64,000 nt of DNA, taken from positions 91,953 through 155,952 of the forward strand of contig JANQQK010000007.1 in NCBI GenBank assembly GCA_028289375.1, in the 5' to 3' direction. A program made the translations under genes and the position numbers. The notes beneath the pieces are model-generated. The model was not told the DNA's origin and did not search any database. It worked only from the letters and a program-made list of their open reading frames with translations. This stretch comes from Phycisphaerae bacterium. GTDB lineage: Bacteria; Planctomycetota; Phycisphaerae; UBA1845. This document shows, one piece after another, positions 1 to 9,189 of this stretch (positions are counted from its first letter, which is position 1; each line of letters opens with the position of its first letter).

Positions 1-483
1 GCGGGCGATGCCGGAGCGATTCTGGTGGCGCCACGCGGGACCGCTCCATTGCGTTCCGGCGGGTTTCAATGGCGAACACCCACGGCAGCCGACAGCATCG
101 CCAAGTATGCGATGGAATTCGTCGGCAAGAAGCACATCGTCGACGAGAAGAAGGTCGTGCTGACCGGTTTCTCGCAGGGTGGGTACATGGCATTCAACAT
201 CGGCATGCAAAGCGGGAAGCGCTTCTGTGGCGTGATTCCGGTGGCGGGCAGGTTCGTGCCGGAGACGGCGGGCGAGCCGAGATCATTTCCGGCGAAGCTG
301 CCGAAGTTCTACTTGATCACCGGGGAACACGACAACGACAAGGCGAGCAATGAACTGGCCAAGACGAAATTGTCGTCCTATGGGGCAGATGTGATGCTCA
401 AAGTCTATCCGGGACTTGGCCACGCGTTCCCGGACGATCCGCCAACCGAGTTGGGCAAGGCACTTAATTTCGTCATGAGATAG
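1..483 (+). CDS. Alpha/beta hydrolase (esterase/PHB-depolymerase-like), 5' end outside window
   Basis: The reading frame is open from base 1, so the start codon lies upstream and about 160 C-terminal residues are visible. The nucleophile elbow 'GFSQGGYMAF' supplies the serine. 'GEHDND' is the likely acid loop, and 'GLGHAFPDD' near the end gives the catalytic histidine, so the triad is complete in the visible part. This pattern fits the dienelactone hydrolase/LpqC/carboxylesterase group, which hydrolyses esters. Any signal peptide would be outside the window and the substrate cannot be read. The gene converges on the VOC gene with an 18-base gap. The fold is secure and the specific function is not. 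Confidence 0.75.
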   Translation, partial: AGDAGAILVAPRGTAPLRSGGFQWRTPTAADSIAKYAMEFVGKKHIVDEKKVVLTGFSQGGYMAFNIGMQSGKRFCGVIPVAGRFVPETAGEPRSFPAKLPKFYLITGEHDNDKASNELAKTKLSSYGADVMLKVYPGLGHAFPDDPPTELGKALNFVMR

Positions 484-501
484 CGTCGTCGCGTCGCTCG
501 T

Positions 502-906
502 CTATTGACCGGTGAAGATGGATTCCTGCTGGACAAAGCAGATTCCGTTGCCGAACGGGTCGTGCGCGTAGAACGACACTTCGCCCCACGGTCGACGGTG
601 GATTTCGCCAGCCGGTGCGCCGTGGATGTCTTCCGGCGCGGGAGTACCACCTTCCGCGATGCATGAATCGCGAACAGCTTTGACGTCATCAACGGAAAAG
701 TACAGCCACTCGGGGTTGGGCGTGGGTTCGTAATCGTCACCGTCGGCTTTGGGATCGAAGCAGGCGAGGATGGTGCCGCCGCAGTCGAAGTAGTGTCTGC
801 CGTCGGAAATGCGTTGACCTTGGTCATTGAGAACAGCGGCATAGAAACGGGTCGCTTTGTCGATGTCGCTGACGGGCAGAATGACGCGGTAAAGTCTGGC
901 AGCCAT
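502..906 (-). CDS. VOC/glyoxalase-like small-molecule-binding protein
   Basis: This 134-residue protein has a single vicinal-oxygen-chelate pattern. It starts 'MAARLYRVILPVSDIDKATR', continues with 'FYAAVL', and ends with 'HDPFGNGICFVQQ', the typical VOC C-terminal strand carrying a potential metal ligand. I chose the ATG at 906 over a longer frame reaching 948 because GGGAG lies 7 bases upstream and the VOC fold begins at once. Family members include glyoxalases, dioxygenases and antibiotic-binding proteins. Nothing here fixes the substrate. Neighbours are unrelated: a convergent esterase on one side and a large secreted protein upstream on the same strand. Confidence 0.75.
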   Translation of the reverse strand: MAARLYRVILPVSDIDKATRFYAAVLNDQGQRISDGRHYFDCGGTILACFDPKADGDDYEPTPNPEWLYFSVDDVKAVRDSCIAEGGTPAPEDIHGAPAGEIHRRPWGEVSFYAHDPFGNGICFVQQESIFTGQ

Positions 907-975
907 GTGAAGCTCCCGGTCCGGACGGGTGTGGCATCTCGAACGCACACAGAACGCGAACCACGCTGATTCTAA

Positions 976-3654
976 CTAGCGGGGCACCTGAACTTCAACG
1001 TTGTGCATGCGCGTGCCATTGATTTCGCGCAGGTAAAGTCGTACGCGGCGGCCTTTGAGTTCGTTCCACTCCTTGAGGCGATATTCGACCGTGGCGGTCT
1101 GTTGCGGCGCAAAGGCGAGCAGGTTGCGGTATTGCCGCCGTTTGCCCGGGACGATGGCAGAGCTTCGCAGGTTGAGTGATTGATCGCTCTTGTTGGTGAC
1201 GCTGTGGCGGATCACGAGGCTGTCGCCTTCAACGGTCGCGTAGGCCCATGCATCCAATTCCTCATTGACCAGCTTCATCGGCACGGGGACGACGAGTTTC
1301 TGCCGCCGCGTGTCGACGAGTTCCATCTCGACGTGGACTGTCTTTTCGCCGGCGGATTCATCGCGATTGAAGCGAATCTCGAGGGGTTTCTCGAATTTGC
1401 CATTGGGCGAGATCACGAAGTTGAAGTTTGCCGGGTGTATGGTCCAGCGCGGCGGCGGAGTGATGGTGACCGACCCGGAAATCGAGGTGTTGCGCGGGTT
1501 GTTGAGCACCAGCGTGTGCTTGTGGATGTCGATGCTGTAGCTGACCGTGGCAGGTTCGATCCGCACACCCGAACGCACTCGGAGCAGGTGCGGATCGACG
1601 TTCTCGATGTACATCGGCTCACGGGATAGTTCGAGGATCTGGCGGCCATCATCGGTCACGTCAATCTTCGAGCGTCGGCCCCACATGTCGGTCACCCACT
1701 TGGCGTCCTGACCGAGTTGAATCACATGTCGCCGCCTGTTTTCGGTGGCATGGTCATCCCAGATGACGAGGGTCGCCTGCTTGAGACCGTAGAAGGACAA
1801 CGCTGTGACGCCTGGACGGACACGCACGCGCTCACCGGGGGCAGCATCACCGACGTGGCGGACCAGTGTGTGCAGCGCGACGAAGGCTTCGTTCGGTTCT
1901 GTGACCTCCTCGTCGTAGGATTGTCGCGTCGTCCAGGGCTGCGGCACGATGACGCTTTCGACGCCAGCGAACCTGGCTTCGATGATGCGTTTGGACCAGC
2001 CGGGCAATTCACGTTTGAGCCAATAGTGTGACGTCTGCGTGTAGGGCACGAAAGCGGTCCGAGTGACGACGCCGACACCGCGCTGGGATTCGACGTGTTC
2101 GCCGATGTAGCCGTGATGAATACTGTCGTCGATGGTGATGCAGAAGTCGTCGGCTGTCAGCTCCGTCAGATCCGGAAGGCTGTTCAGGGAAATCGGAACG
2201 GTCAGGTGTGCCTGCGTGTTGAGTTGTCTGACGGCCTGCCGCACGTTGGCGATGACGTCCTTCAGACGCGCGTCCTGCATCACATCGGTGTCGCCATCCT
2301 GTCCGATCTGCCAGGAACGGAAGATGCTCGAATAAGGCGCGTAGACCCGAACAAGGTGTTCCCGCCATTTGTCCGGCTCTTCACTCAGGAGCGTCATGAG
2401 AGAACGCGGGTAAGCACCGGCTATGCGTATCAGCTCCGACGGCGCGCCGGCCAGCACACCTGTGATGTTCATGCGCGATCGTACCAACCCCTGCAGGAGC
2501 GTGTCATACTCGGAACCGACGTCCATAAGATCCGGGATGTGTGCACTTCCGGACCAAACGGGAATTTTGACAGCACCAGCGCCGATGAGGCGGAGCATGG
2601 CCAACTCGACCTCCGGGGCGGCACGATCATTCACCGACAGCGACACGCCAAGAGACCGGGAACGCAATCCTTCACGCCGGGCAGCTTCGGCCACAATGGC
2701 AAACCGCTTGCTTCGTTGCGCGAGGATGCGCTTGTCTGTTTCAACAACAAGAACCGCCTCATATCCGCCCAACGGCAGATCGCCGATGTCGGCTGATGCG
2801 GGCTGAATGTCGGTCTGACTGCTGACCGGAACAGGGGTTGACCTTATGTTGAATCCATCGATGTCGCGGATGTCGAGACGCGCTGATAGGCGTGTCGCGT
2901 CGGCATCAATGACGCGGGCGGTGACGGCCTTGGGAATCTCCGGGGTGTACACATTGCCGGGCGCACCGGTATCAATATGGACACGTGGCAGGCGCACGAC
3001 CGCGACATCATCGAAGTAGGCCTCTGCTTCGACATCGTACATGGCGATGTGTCGGTTTGGTTGTGGCCCAACGTCCCAGACACCTGGCTGGACGACCCAG
3101 ACCGTCAATCCAATGGTCCGTGCACGCGACGGACCTGCCGGCAGATAGACCTCCACCTGCTGCCACTCGTCATCATCGCCGCCGACGAGTCGGCTAAACT
3201 TCTGGGTCGATTCGATGGGCAGTCGCCGATCGTCGAGGTAGTAGGCGCTGATCGCGGCTCGGGCGTGCTTGAGTTGATGACCGCGTACCCAACCCGTCAC
3301 CAGATAGTCGCTGTTGGGTTGGATAACCGTTTCGGGCCCGGCGTAGCGATGGGCGACGTTGCGTCCTTCGGAGATCAGGTGAAACGACGGACTCGCATCG
3401 TGGCCGACGGTGTTGTTGAAGGCGCCGGTGGCGTAATTGGGGAAGTCATCGGACTCGAAGGGAACCCAGTACTTGGGAATCGATTCGAGGTTGCCGTCGT
3501 CGCGCTCGTCGAAGTCGAAGAAGTGGATCGTGCGGTCATCATCGACGTAGGATTCGCCCTGCGCATGACCCGTGGTGACGGCGACATGCACAGTGCATGC
3601 GGCCACGAGGCAAACCACGAATGTGTCCGATAATGCGATGCGTCTATAGTTCAC
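976..3654 (-). CDS. Large secreted protein with jelly-roll and glycoside-hydrolase-like regions, function unknown
   Basis: This is an 892-residue protein with a GTG start and a signal peptide (hydrophobic stretch to about residue 30, 'VTTGHAQGE' cleavage region). Residues ~45-220 look like a carbohydrate-binding jelly-roll, ending in 'EAYFDDVAVVRLP', a common end of such modules. Residues ~330-620 look like a TIM-barrel-type region with periodic strands such as 'AVKIPVW', 'RSWQIGQDGD' and 'AGVESVIVPQPW'. The last ~200 residues resemble the beta-sandwich (NEW3-like) domains that follow glycosidases. I could not identify a catalytic acid pair. It is probably periplasmic or outer-surface. A degraded or unassigned glycoside hydrolase is my best guess, at low confidence. 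Confidence 0.6.
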   Translation of the reverse strand: MNYRRIALSDTFVVCLVAACTVHVAVTTGHAQGESYVDDDRTIHFFDFDERDDGNLESIPKYWVPFESDDFPNYATGAFNNTVGHDASPSFHLISEGRNVAHRYAGPETVIQPNSDYLVTGWVRGHQLKHARAAISAYYLDDRRLPIESTQKFSRLVGGDDDEWQQVEVYLPAGPSRARTIGLTVWVVQPGVWDVGPQPNRHIAMYDVEAEAYFDDVAVVRLPRVHIDTGAPGNVYTPEIPKAVTARVIDADATRLSARLDIRDIDGFNIRSTPVPVSSQTDIQPASADIGDLPLGGYEAVLVVETDKRILAQRSKRFAIVAEAARREGLRSRSLGVSLSVNDRAAPEVELAMLRLIGAGAVKIPVWSGSAHIPDLMDVGSEYDTLLQGLVRSRMNITGVLAGAPSELIRIAGAYPRSLMTLLSEEPDKWREHLVRVYAPYSSIFRSWQIGQDGDTDVMQDARLKDVIANVRQAVRQLNTQAHLTVPISLNSLPDLTELTADDFCITIDDSIHHGYIGEHVESQRGVGVVTRTAFVPYTQTSHYWLKRELPGWSKRIIEARFAGVESVIVPQPWTTRQSYDEEVTEPNEAFVALHTLVRHVGDAAPGERVRVRPGVTALSFYGLKQATLVIWDDHATENRRRHVIQLGQDAKWVTDMWGRRSKIDVTDDGRQILELSREPMYIENVDPHLLRVRSGVRIEPATVSYSIDIHKHTLVLNNPRNTSISGSVTITPPPRWTIHPANFNFVISPNGKFEKPLEIRFNRDESAGEKTVHVEMELVDTRRQKLVVPVPMKLVNEELDAWAYATVEGDSLVIRHSVTNKSDQSLNLRSSAIVPGKRRQYRNLLAFAPQQTATVEYRLKEWNELKGRRVRLYLREINGTRMHNVEVQVPR

Positions 3655-3699
3655 ACGGAGATATCGGTCGTACGCGGTGGTGAATGAAGGTGATTCCCG

Positions 3700-4542
3700 C
3701 TAGCGGGCGAGGAGGCTGATGCGGTGCTTGGCGGAGGCGGCGAAGGTGGCGTCGCGATCGACGATGACGGTTTTGCCTGCTTCGACGACCAGCATTTTCG
3801 CACCATGGGCGGCCAGATTGGCGATGGTCTCCGGGCCGATGGTCGGCACGTCGAAGCGCATGTCCTGATCGGGTTTGGCGACCTTGACGAGGGTCCAGCC
3901 GCCCTGCCGGCAGAGTTGCCCGGCGCGTTCGATCATGCGGTCGGTGCCCTCGATGGCTTCGACGGCGATGACCTCGGTCTCCTTGACCGCGACGGATTGG
4001 CCGATGTCGAGTCGGCCGAGTTCCTTGGCGATCTTCCAGCCGAAGTCGACATCGCCCTGCTGCTGCGGACCGGGTTCGGGACCGGCGAGGTGTCCGGCAG
4101 ATGCCATCGCTTCGGGGCAGTATTGCACGCAGTCTTCCAGCGTGATGCCCTTGCTCTGCATGACGTCGGCGACGGCGGAGAGCACGGCGTCGTTGCGTTT
4201 GTCCTTGAGCTGGAAAAACCAGAGTCGCAGGCTGGTAAGATCGGGAAGCAGCTTCAGCAGGCGAAAGCGTCCGTACATGACCCGTTTGTGGACGTATCCC
4301 GCCATGATCGCGCGCCGGACTCCGTGACGCTGCAACACCTTGATCCAGTGACCGAGTTTGGCCAATCCCGACCAGTGCAAACGGTCTGCCTGATCGGCCA
4401 GCGATGGGTCAGCCAGTCCACGCAGCGCGACCACCGTCACGTCGACGCCGGCTCGCTTGGCACCCTCCACAACCATGAACGGAAACTGACCGGCCCCCGC
4501 GATCACGCCGAGTGCGTCACTTGTCTGACTTCTGGTCATCAA
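3700..4542 (-). CDS. lpxI: UDP-2,3-diacylglucosamine pyrophosphatase LpxI
   Basis: This 280-residue protein has the DUF1009/LpxI layout. The N-terminal domain begins 'LGVIAGAGQFPFMV'. The C-terminal catalytic domain carries 'GWKIAKELGRLDIGQSVAVK', 'EAIEGTDRMIERAG', 'KPDQDMRFDVPTIGPETI' and 'LVVEAGKTVIVDRD'. LpxI hydrolyses UDP-2,3-diacylglucosamine to 2,3-diacylglucosamine 1-phosphate in lipid A synthesis and replaces LpxH in many non-enteric lineages. It overlaps the end of lpxD by 26 bases, so the two are co-transcribed and probably translationally coupled. Length and motifs are normal. Confidence 0.93.
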   Translation of the reverse strand: MMTRSQTSDALGVIAGAGQFPFMVVEGAKRAGVDVTVVALRGLADPSLADQADRLHWSGLAKLGHWIKVLQRHGVRRAIMAGYVHKRVMYGRFRLLKLLPDLTSLRLWFFQLKDKRNDAVLSAVADVMQSKGITLEDCVQYCPEAMASAGHLAGPEPGPQQQGDVDFGWKIAKELGRLDIGQSVAVKETEVIAVEAIEGTDRMIERAGQLCRQGGWTLVKVAKPDQDMRFDVPTIGPETIANLAAHGAKMLVVEAGKTVIVDRDATFAASAKHRISLLAR

Positions 4543-5587
4543 TCAGCTTGCGCAATTCAGCCACGTGCTGTTCGAGCTGGCTGATGCGTTCCTTCATTTT
4601 GGGAAGTTTCTGTACGTTGTAGATTGAGCGGATGTACTGCGTTTTGTCGATGGCGGGCGAGCCGAGGTATTCGCCGTTGGGTTCAAGGTCCGATCCGACA
4701 CCCGCCTGAGCGCCGACCTTGGCGTTGTCACCGATTTCGAGATGACCCCGCACGCCGACCTGTCCGGCGAGGACCACATGGTTGCCGACCTTGGCTGACC
4801 CGGCGATGCCCACCTGTGCCACGAACATGCAGTTTTGTCCGACCTTCGCGCCGTGGCCGACGACGACGCCGTTGCTGAATTTGGTGCCGGCGCCGATGAC
4901 GGTCTCGCCAAGCGTGGCGCGATCGAGCGCGCAGTTCGCGCCAATCTCAACGTCGTCCTCGATGCGGATGCGTCCGATCTGCGGGATCTTCAGCCATTTT
5001 CCATTCAGCGGCGCGTATCCGAGGCCATCCTGTCCGACGATGGTCCCGGCATGGATGGTGACGCGAGATCCAATCTGCGAACCGTCGTAGATGGTCACGT
5101 TCGGAAACAGCGTGACATCGTCGCCGAGGATGGCCCCAGCGGCGATGTGGCAGTGCGGATAGATCGTGCAGTTCGCACCGATGCGGACGTCCGGTTCGAT
5201 CGTTACGTATGGGGCGATGCTTGTGTTCTCGCCGATGGTGGCTGACGCATCGACCACAGCCTTCTCCGAGACGCCCCACTGCGGGTGTTTTCGGTATCCG
5301 TGAATGCGGATGATGGCGGCGGTGATGGCGGCGTAGGGATCGCCGCAGTGAATCATCGTCAAACCACCGGGGTTGTCCGTACCCGGCGGCGCGATGATGG
5401 CTGACGCTTTGGTCCTGGCGACCATGGCGGCGTACTTCGGATTGGAGAGGAAACTCAACTCACCGTTGCGTGCGTCTTCGAGCGTGTTCACGGCGGAAAT
5501 GCTCAGCTCGGAGTCACCGTCGACATCGTTGGCAAAACCATTCTGTGCCAGAAAGGCCGACAACTCCCCGAGGGTCACGTGGCTCAC
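4517..5587 (-). CDS. lpxD: UDP-3-O-(3-hydroxyacyl)glucosamine N-acyltransferase LpxD
   Basis: This 356-residue protein has an N-terminal uridine-binding domain ('LSFLSNPKYAAMVARTKAS', 'IHCGDPYAAI'). It is followed by a long left-handed beta-helix of hexapeptide repeats (for example 'IGENTSIAPYVTIEPDVRIG') and a C-terminal helical tail ('MKERISQLEQHVAELRKL'). The catalytic histidine region 'GVVVGHGAKVG' is present. The enzyme adds the N-linked acyl chain to UDP-3-O-acylglucosamine using acyl-ACP. The GTG start is supported by GGAGGAG 10 bases upstream. It is the first gene of the lpxD-lpxI pair. Confidence 0.95.
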   Translation of the reverse strand: MSHVTLGELSAFLAQNGFANDVDGDSELSISAVNTLEDARNGELSFLSNPKYAAMVARTKASAIIAPPGTDNPGGLTMIHCGDPYAAITAAIIRIHGYRKHPQWGVSEKAVVDASATIGENTSIAPYVTIEPDVRIGANCTIYPHCHIAAGAILGDDVTLFPNVTIYDGSQIGSRVTIHAGTIVGQDGLGYAPLNGKWLKIPQIGRIRIEDDVEIGANCALDRATLGETVIGAGTKFSNGVVVGHGAKVGQNCMFVAQVGIAGSAKVGNHVVLAGQVGVRGHLEIGDNAKVGAQAGVGSDLEPNGEYLGSPAIDKTQYIRSIYNVQKLPKMKERISQLEQHVAELRKLIDDQKSDK

Positions 5588-5665
5588 GATATTGGGTCTC
5601 CTCCGAAGGGTATTTCACGCGGGGCGTATCGTATCGGTTGCCGATCGGGATCGTCAAACAACACG

Positions 5666-6271
5666 CTACTCTCCCCAGAATCGCCACCATGGGCGCGATT
5701 GCTGCGGCGGTTGTGGGGACTCGGTGATGTTGCGTTGCATGGTGACGTTGGCGGGCAGTTTGGCACGCATGCTCAGGAGGTGGGTTCGCGAAAACTGATG
5801 CGGAACGTCGCGCATGCGTGAACGCGTCGCGTCGGTGAAGATGGCCGACTCGGGCGGCAGGTCGTTGTCGTCGTAGAACTTCAACGCCTCTTCCAGACAT
5901 TGAGCGGCTTCGTAGCCGAGTCGGCGGGCTTCGATTTTGTCCGTCTCTTTGCTGGCGGCTTCGAGGATGACGCGGAAGAGCGTGATCCATTGGCCGACGT
6001 CAAGCAGCTGCGACGGTTCGTCGGTGGGGTTGATGATCGGGTAGAGGTCGTCGCGGTCGGGCAGCGGTGCGTCATCGGCAAGCTGAAACGTGAGCACGAC
6101 GGTCTGATTGCATTCGCCGCAATGTGCGTCGACCTGCACGTCGCCCCGATCAGTGTCGGTCCGCTGATGCTTGAGAACGAGTCTGCCATGGCCGCAGATC
6201 GAGCATCGGGTGGCCATCAAATACAACTGGATTTCGGCGACGCTGTTGGCTGGCAGAGGTTGTTGGGTCAA
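5666..6271 (-). CDS. Zinc-ribbon-like cytoplasmic protein of unknown function
   Basis: This 201-residue protein has one four-cysteine zinc ribbon near the N-terminus: 'CSICGHG' at about residue 23 and 'CGECNQT' about 30 residues later. A helical region follows ('LLDVGQWITLFRVILEAASK', 'EARRLGYEAAQCLEEALKFY') that resembles a TPR-like pair. There is no signal peptide or membrane segment. The start is uncertain: a TTG at 6271 with GGGAAT about 10 bases upstream gives this length, and an ATG at 6217 would begin 'MATRCSIC'. It lies upstream of lpxD on the same strand with 78 bases between them. I do not recognise the family. Confidence 0.6.
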   Translation of the reverse strand: MTQQPLPANSVAEIQLYLMATRCSICGHGRLVLKHQRTDTDRGDVQVDAHCGECNQTVVLTFQLADDAPLPDRDDLYPIINPTDEPSQLLDVGQWITLFRVILEAASKETDKIEARRLGYEAAQCLEEALKFYDDNDLPPESAIFTDATRSRMRDVPHQFSRTHLLSMRAKLPANVTMQRNITESPQPPQQSRPWWRFWGE

Positions 6272-6313
6272 GTGTGTCCATTCCCGCCGTCGGTCATGGT
6301 AAACGCATCGTCG

Positions 6314-7075
6314 CTAAGAGTCCGGAGATGTTTCGCCGCTTGGCGGCGCCGCTGCCGCACCGCCCATCGCGGTGGCCATCTGCATGAAAATCGGCATCAT
6401 CTTCGCATCGCGTTCCTGTGCGGATAGTGACTCGTCCTTGATCACATCGATGATCTGAACAAAGGCCCCGGTCAACGTCTGCATCAATTGACGTAACTGT
6501 TCCTCATCGGTAATCGGCAACTGCTGCCGGAGTCGCCACTGGCCATTTTCTTTGACGAATGACGCCTGAATCACCGGATTCGTCGAGACGGCCTCGGTCT
6601 CCGAGAGGATATTGACGTTGTCCATCGTGAGATCGAAGTTCAACGCCGCTTCGAACTGCGGCACCATCGCCTGCGCGGCTGCAACCGGTGGGTCAGCCTC
6701 CTTGAGCGCTGTGACCAATTCGCGCATCTTCTCGACCATCGCCCTTTGCTCATCGGCGGTCGCCGTGAGGAGCGCACTCTGATCGGCCACGAGCATTGAT
6801 GCCTGCGCCTGCATGTCGTCATTGGCGACGGCTGTTTTGTACCGCTTGATCAGATCCGCGATCAATTCCTCATCGGGCGGTGCATCCTCGCCAAGCTCGG
6901 CGTAGTCTGCCCGGCCTTGAAGAATTGAGGAATCGAGGTTCGGCGGCGTGGAGGGCAGTAGAGGATTCGCGTCGGTGCCGAGGTTGACGTTCCAACGCTC
7001 CGGCTGCTCGGTGCTCTCGCGACAACCCGACAACATCAGCCCGATCGCCAGCAGTGTGATGTACGCCGTTTTCAT
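6314..7075 (-). CDS. Putative lipoprotein of unknown function
   Basis: This 253-residue protein begins 'MKTAYITLLAIGLMLSGCRE'. That is a type II signal peptide with lipobox LSGC, so the mature protein should be a lipid-anchored periplasmic or outer-membrane protein. The start at 7075 is preferred to a longer frame because the lipoprotein signal begins there and GGGAGGG lies 11 bases upstream. The middle is helical ('ELIADLIKRYKTAVANDDMQ'), and 'ENGQWRLRQQLP' resembles the last strand of an NTF2/SnoaL-like sheet. The C-terminus is Ala/Pro rich. It may be co-transcribed with the symporter upstream (90-base gap). The function is unknown. Confidence 0.7.
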   Translation of the reverse strand: MKTAYITLLAIGLMLSGCRESTEQPERWNVNLGTDANPLLPSTPPNLDSSILQGRADYAELGEDAPPDEELIADLIKRYKTAVANDDMQAQASMLVADQSALLTATADEQRAMVEKMRELVTALKEADPPVAAAQAMVPQFEAALNFDLTMDNVNILSETEAVSTNPVIQASFVKENGQWRLRQQLPITDEEQLRQLMQTLTGAFVQIIDVIKDESLSAQERDAKMMPIFMQMATAMGGAAAAPPSGETSPDS

Positions 7076-7165
7076 CGAATCAAAGACCCTCCCTGCAGAG
7101 GCCACCCTTCTTCCCAGCCATTTCAACGTATCCGCCGTCATGATCAGCGTCAAACCGATCCGCCA

Positions 7166-8983
7166 TCAGCGAAACGTCTTGAATTCGCCCGCGTCCAGGC
7201 GTCGGAAGTAGCTCGTCGCCGCCTTGAGCACGTTCGGCATCAGAATCAGCACGATCGGTAGATTGCACAACACCATCAGCCCCGTCGTGCCGTCTGAGAA
7301 GTCATACACCGTCGAGAAACGCGGCAGCACCATCCCAAGGAAGACAAACACGACGAACACGAACTTGTACGGCAAGATCGCGCCGGGACCGAAGATGTAC
7401 TCTGCCCCCTTCTCACCGTAATAGGACCAACTGATCATCGTGCTGAACGCGAACAGGCACACGCCGATGCAGATCACCCACTTGCCCAATCCCGGCACGC
7501 GCGTGTCGAACGCAAACCGCATCATCTCCGCCCCTGACAGATCGAAGAACGCCGGCTGACCGCGATCGAGTTTCGCCCAACTCTCGTCCGTCGCCTCATC
7601 CGGGCGCTTGGCTGTCACGCTGACAATCTCCGACCACTGCGTGGCCCCTTCCGGCTCAATCGACGAAACATCCACCACGACGGACTCCGGCTCCATGTCG
7701 ACCTCGCGCACGGTATGAATGGTCAGCTTCGCACCGACCGTCAGCTCACGCTCGTACGGCTTCAGAAATGCCTCGTCGACCTCACCCGCCGGCGTCAGGA
7801 CCACGACATCATCCGATACGTTCGCCACCTGCCCCATCGCCGGACGATTCCACGCCCCGGTCATCAGGATCACCAGCGCACTCATCGTGCAGATCAGCAG
7901 CGTATCAATGAACGGTCCCATGCCGGCGACAACGCCCTCGCGAATCGGCTCATCGGTCTTGGCGGCCGCGTGCGCCATCGCAGCCGATCCTTCGCCGGCT
8001 TCGTTGCTGAAGCACGCCCTTCGCAGTCCCCACGTGAATCCGACCCAGACACCGACGCCGACGAACGCTCCCTGCGCCTCGGATGGTTCGAACGCCGACG
8101 TGACGATCAATGCGAGGTACTTGGGAATCTCGGTGGCATTGCTGCCAATGATGAACACCGCACTCAATACGTAGGCCACGCACATCATCGGGACCAGCTT
8201 CGACGCCACGCTGCCGATCCGCTTGATCCCGCCGATGATGACCATGGCCACCAGAATCGAGACGATTGTGGCGGAGATATATGTCGACAACCCGAAATTC
8301 GTTTCCAGCACGTTGGAGACATTCCAGCCCTGGAACATGTTGCCGCCGCCGAAACTGTTCAGCATTGTGGCGATCGAAAACAAGACAGCCAGCACCTTGA
8401 AGATGACCCACAGGCCGTTGCCGCGCTCGCGCAACGGCTCGACCAGCGCCTTCTGCATGTACCACATCGGCCCGCCGCGGACCTCGCCGCGTGCCAACTC
8501 GATCGATCCCTCCTCGGGCGGCTCCTCGCCGCGATACTCAAGCGTTCGCGATTCGGTATCGCGTTCGACCAGCGCCGGAGCACTCGGATCGGGCACATCG
8601 CGAACGTCGCGATACATCACCGCCAGCGAGCACTCGGCGAACTTAAGCGACATCCCAAAGAACCCGATGATCCACATCCAGAAAACGGCACCAGGACCGC
8701 CAAGCGAAACCGCAACCGCCACCCCGGCGATGTTGCCGAGTCCGATGGTGGCTGAGAGTGCGGCGCACAACGCCTGAAAGTGGGAGATCGCCCCGGGATC
8801 GTCGGGATCGTCGTAATCTCCGCGAATGCAGGCCACGCCATGCGTCAGTACACGCCACTGCGCGAACTTCGTCGCGATCGTGTAGCACAAGCCGGATGCA
8901 AGCAGAACAAAGAACAACGGCAGCGACCAGACCAGATTCACAAACTCAGTCGCAATGTCAGACAAGGTCACTGCCAGCGGCAT
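7166..8983 (-). CDS. Sodium:alanine symporter family (AGCS) transporter
   Basis: This 605-residue polytopic membrane protein carries the AGCS signature 'ALSATIGLGNIAGVAVAVSL' and 'GGPGAVFWMWIIGFFGMSLK' near residues 75-115. It also has 'FSNEAGEGSAAMAHAAAK', a conserved loop of the family. Members import alanine or glycine with Na+. The ATG at 8983 has GGGAGA 6 bases upstream. Two hydrophilic stretches are larger than usual: about residues 135-165 ('RTLEYRGEEPPEEGS') and about 395-485 between transmembrane helices. The second accounts for the length above the usual ~450-500. The gene is divergent from the NSS symporter at 9190. Confidence 0.9.
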   Translation of the reverse strand: MPLAVTLSDIATEFVNLVWSLPLFFVLLASGLCYTIATKFAQWRVLTHGVACIRGDYDDPDDPGAISHFQALCAALSATIGLGNIAGVAVAVSLGGPGAVFWMWIIGFFGMSLKFAECSLAVMYRDVRDVPDPSAPALVERDTESRTLEYRGEEPPEEGSIELARGEVRGGPMWYMQKALVEPLRERGNGLWVIFKVLAVLFSIATMLNSFGGGNMFQGWNVSNVLETNFGLSTYISATIVSILVAMVIIGGIKRIGSVASKLVPMMCVAYVLSAVFIIGSNATEIPKYLALIVTSAFEPSEAQGAFVGVGVWVGFTWGLRRACFSNEAGEGSAAMAHAAAKTDEPIREGVVAGMGPFIDTLLICTMSALVILMTGAWNRPAMGQVANVSDDVVVLTPAGEVDEAFLKPYERELTVGAKLTIHTVREVDMEPESVVVDVSSIEPEGATQWSEIVSVTAKRPDEATDESWAKLDRGQPAFFDLSGAEMMRFAFDTRVPGLGKWVICIGVCLFAFSTMISWSYYGEKGAEYIFGPGAILPYKFVFVVFVFLGMVLPRFSTVYDFSDGTTGLMVLCNLPIVLILMPNVLKAATSYFRRLDAGEFKTFR

Positions 8984-9116
8984 GTCGTTCTCCCATCAAT
9001 CGCCCGTGTCCGTCACCATTGGAAGCGGTCGGATTGTAGGGATCGGACCAGCACCATGCAAAGGCGTTTCGTGACGCACAATTCTCGCGACGTCTGTCGC
9101 ATCGCGCCTTTTCACT

Positions 9117-9144
9117 TGCATGTCGCCATTGATGTCGTATAGGC
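9117..9144 (+). promoter_or_regulatory. Possible weak sigma70-type promoter upstream of the NSS symporter
   Basis: TTGCAT (9117-9122) and TATAGG (9139-9144) are separated by 16 bases and lie about 45 bases before the ATG at 9190. Both hexamers match the consensus only partly, so this is a weak call in the divergent intergenic region between the two amino-acid symporters. Confidence 0.25.
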
Positions 9145-9189
9145 TTCGACCAACACGAACGGGCTGCGACACGACAGGTTCACACGCAC

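Noticed and set aside
7715..8755. Long plus-strand reading frame opposite the alanine symporter
   Set aside because: It is fully antisense to a clear AGCS transporter, is Arg/His rich and has no motif. High GC creates such shadow frames throughout this window.
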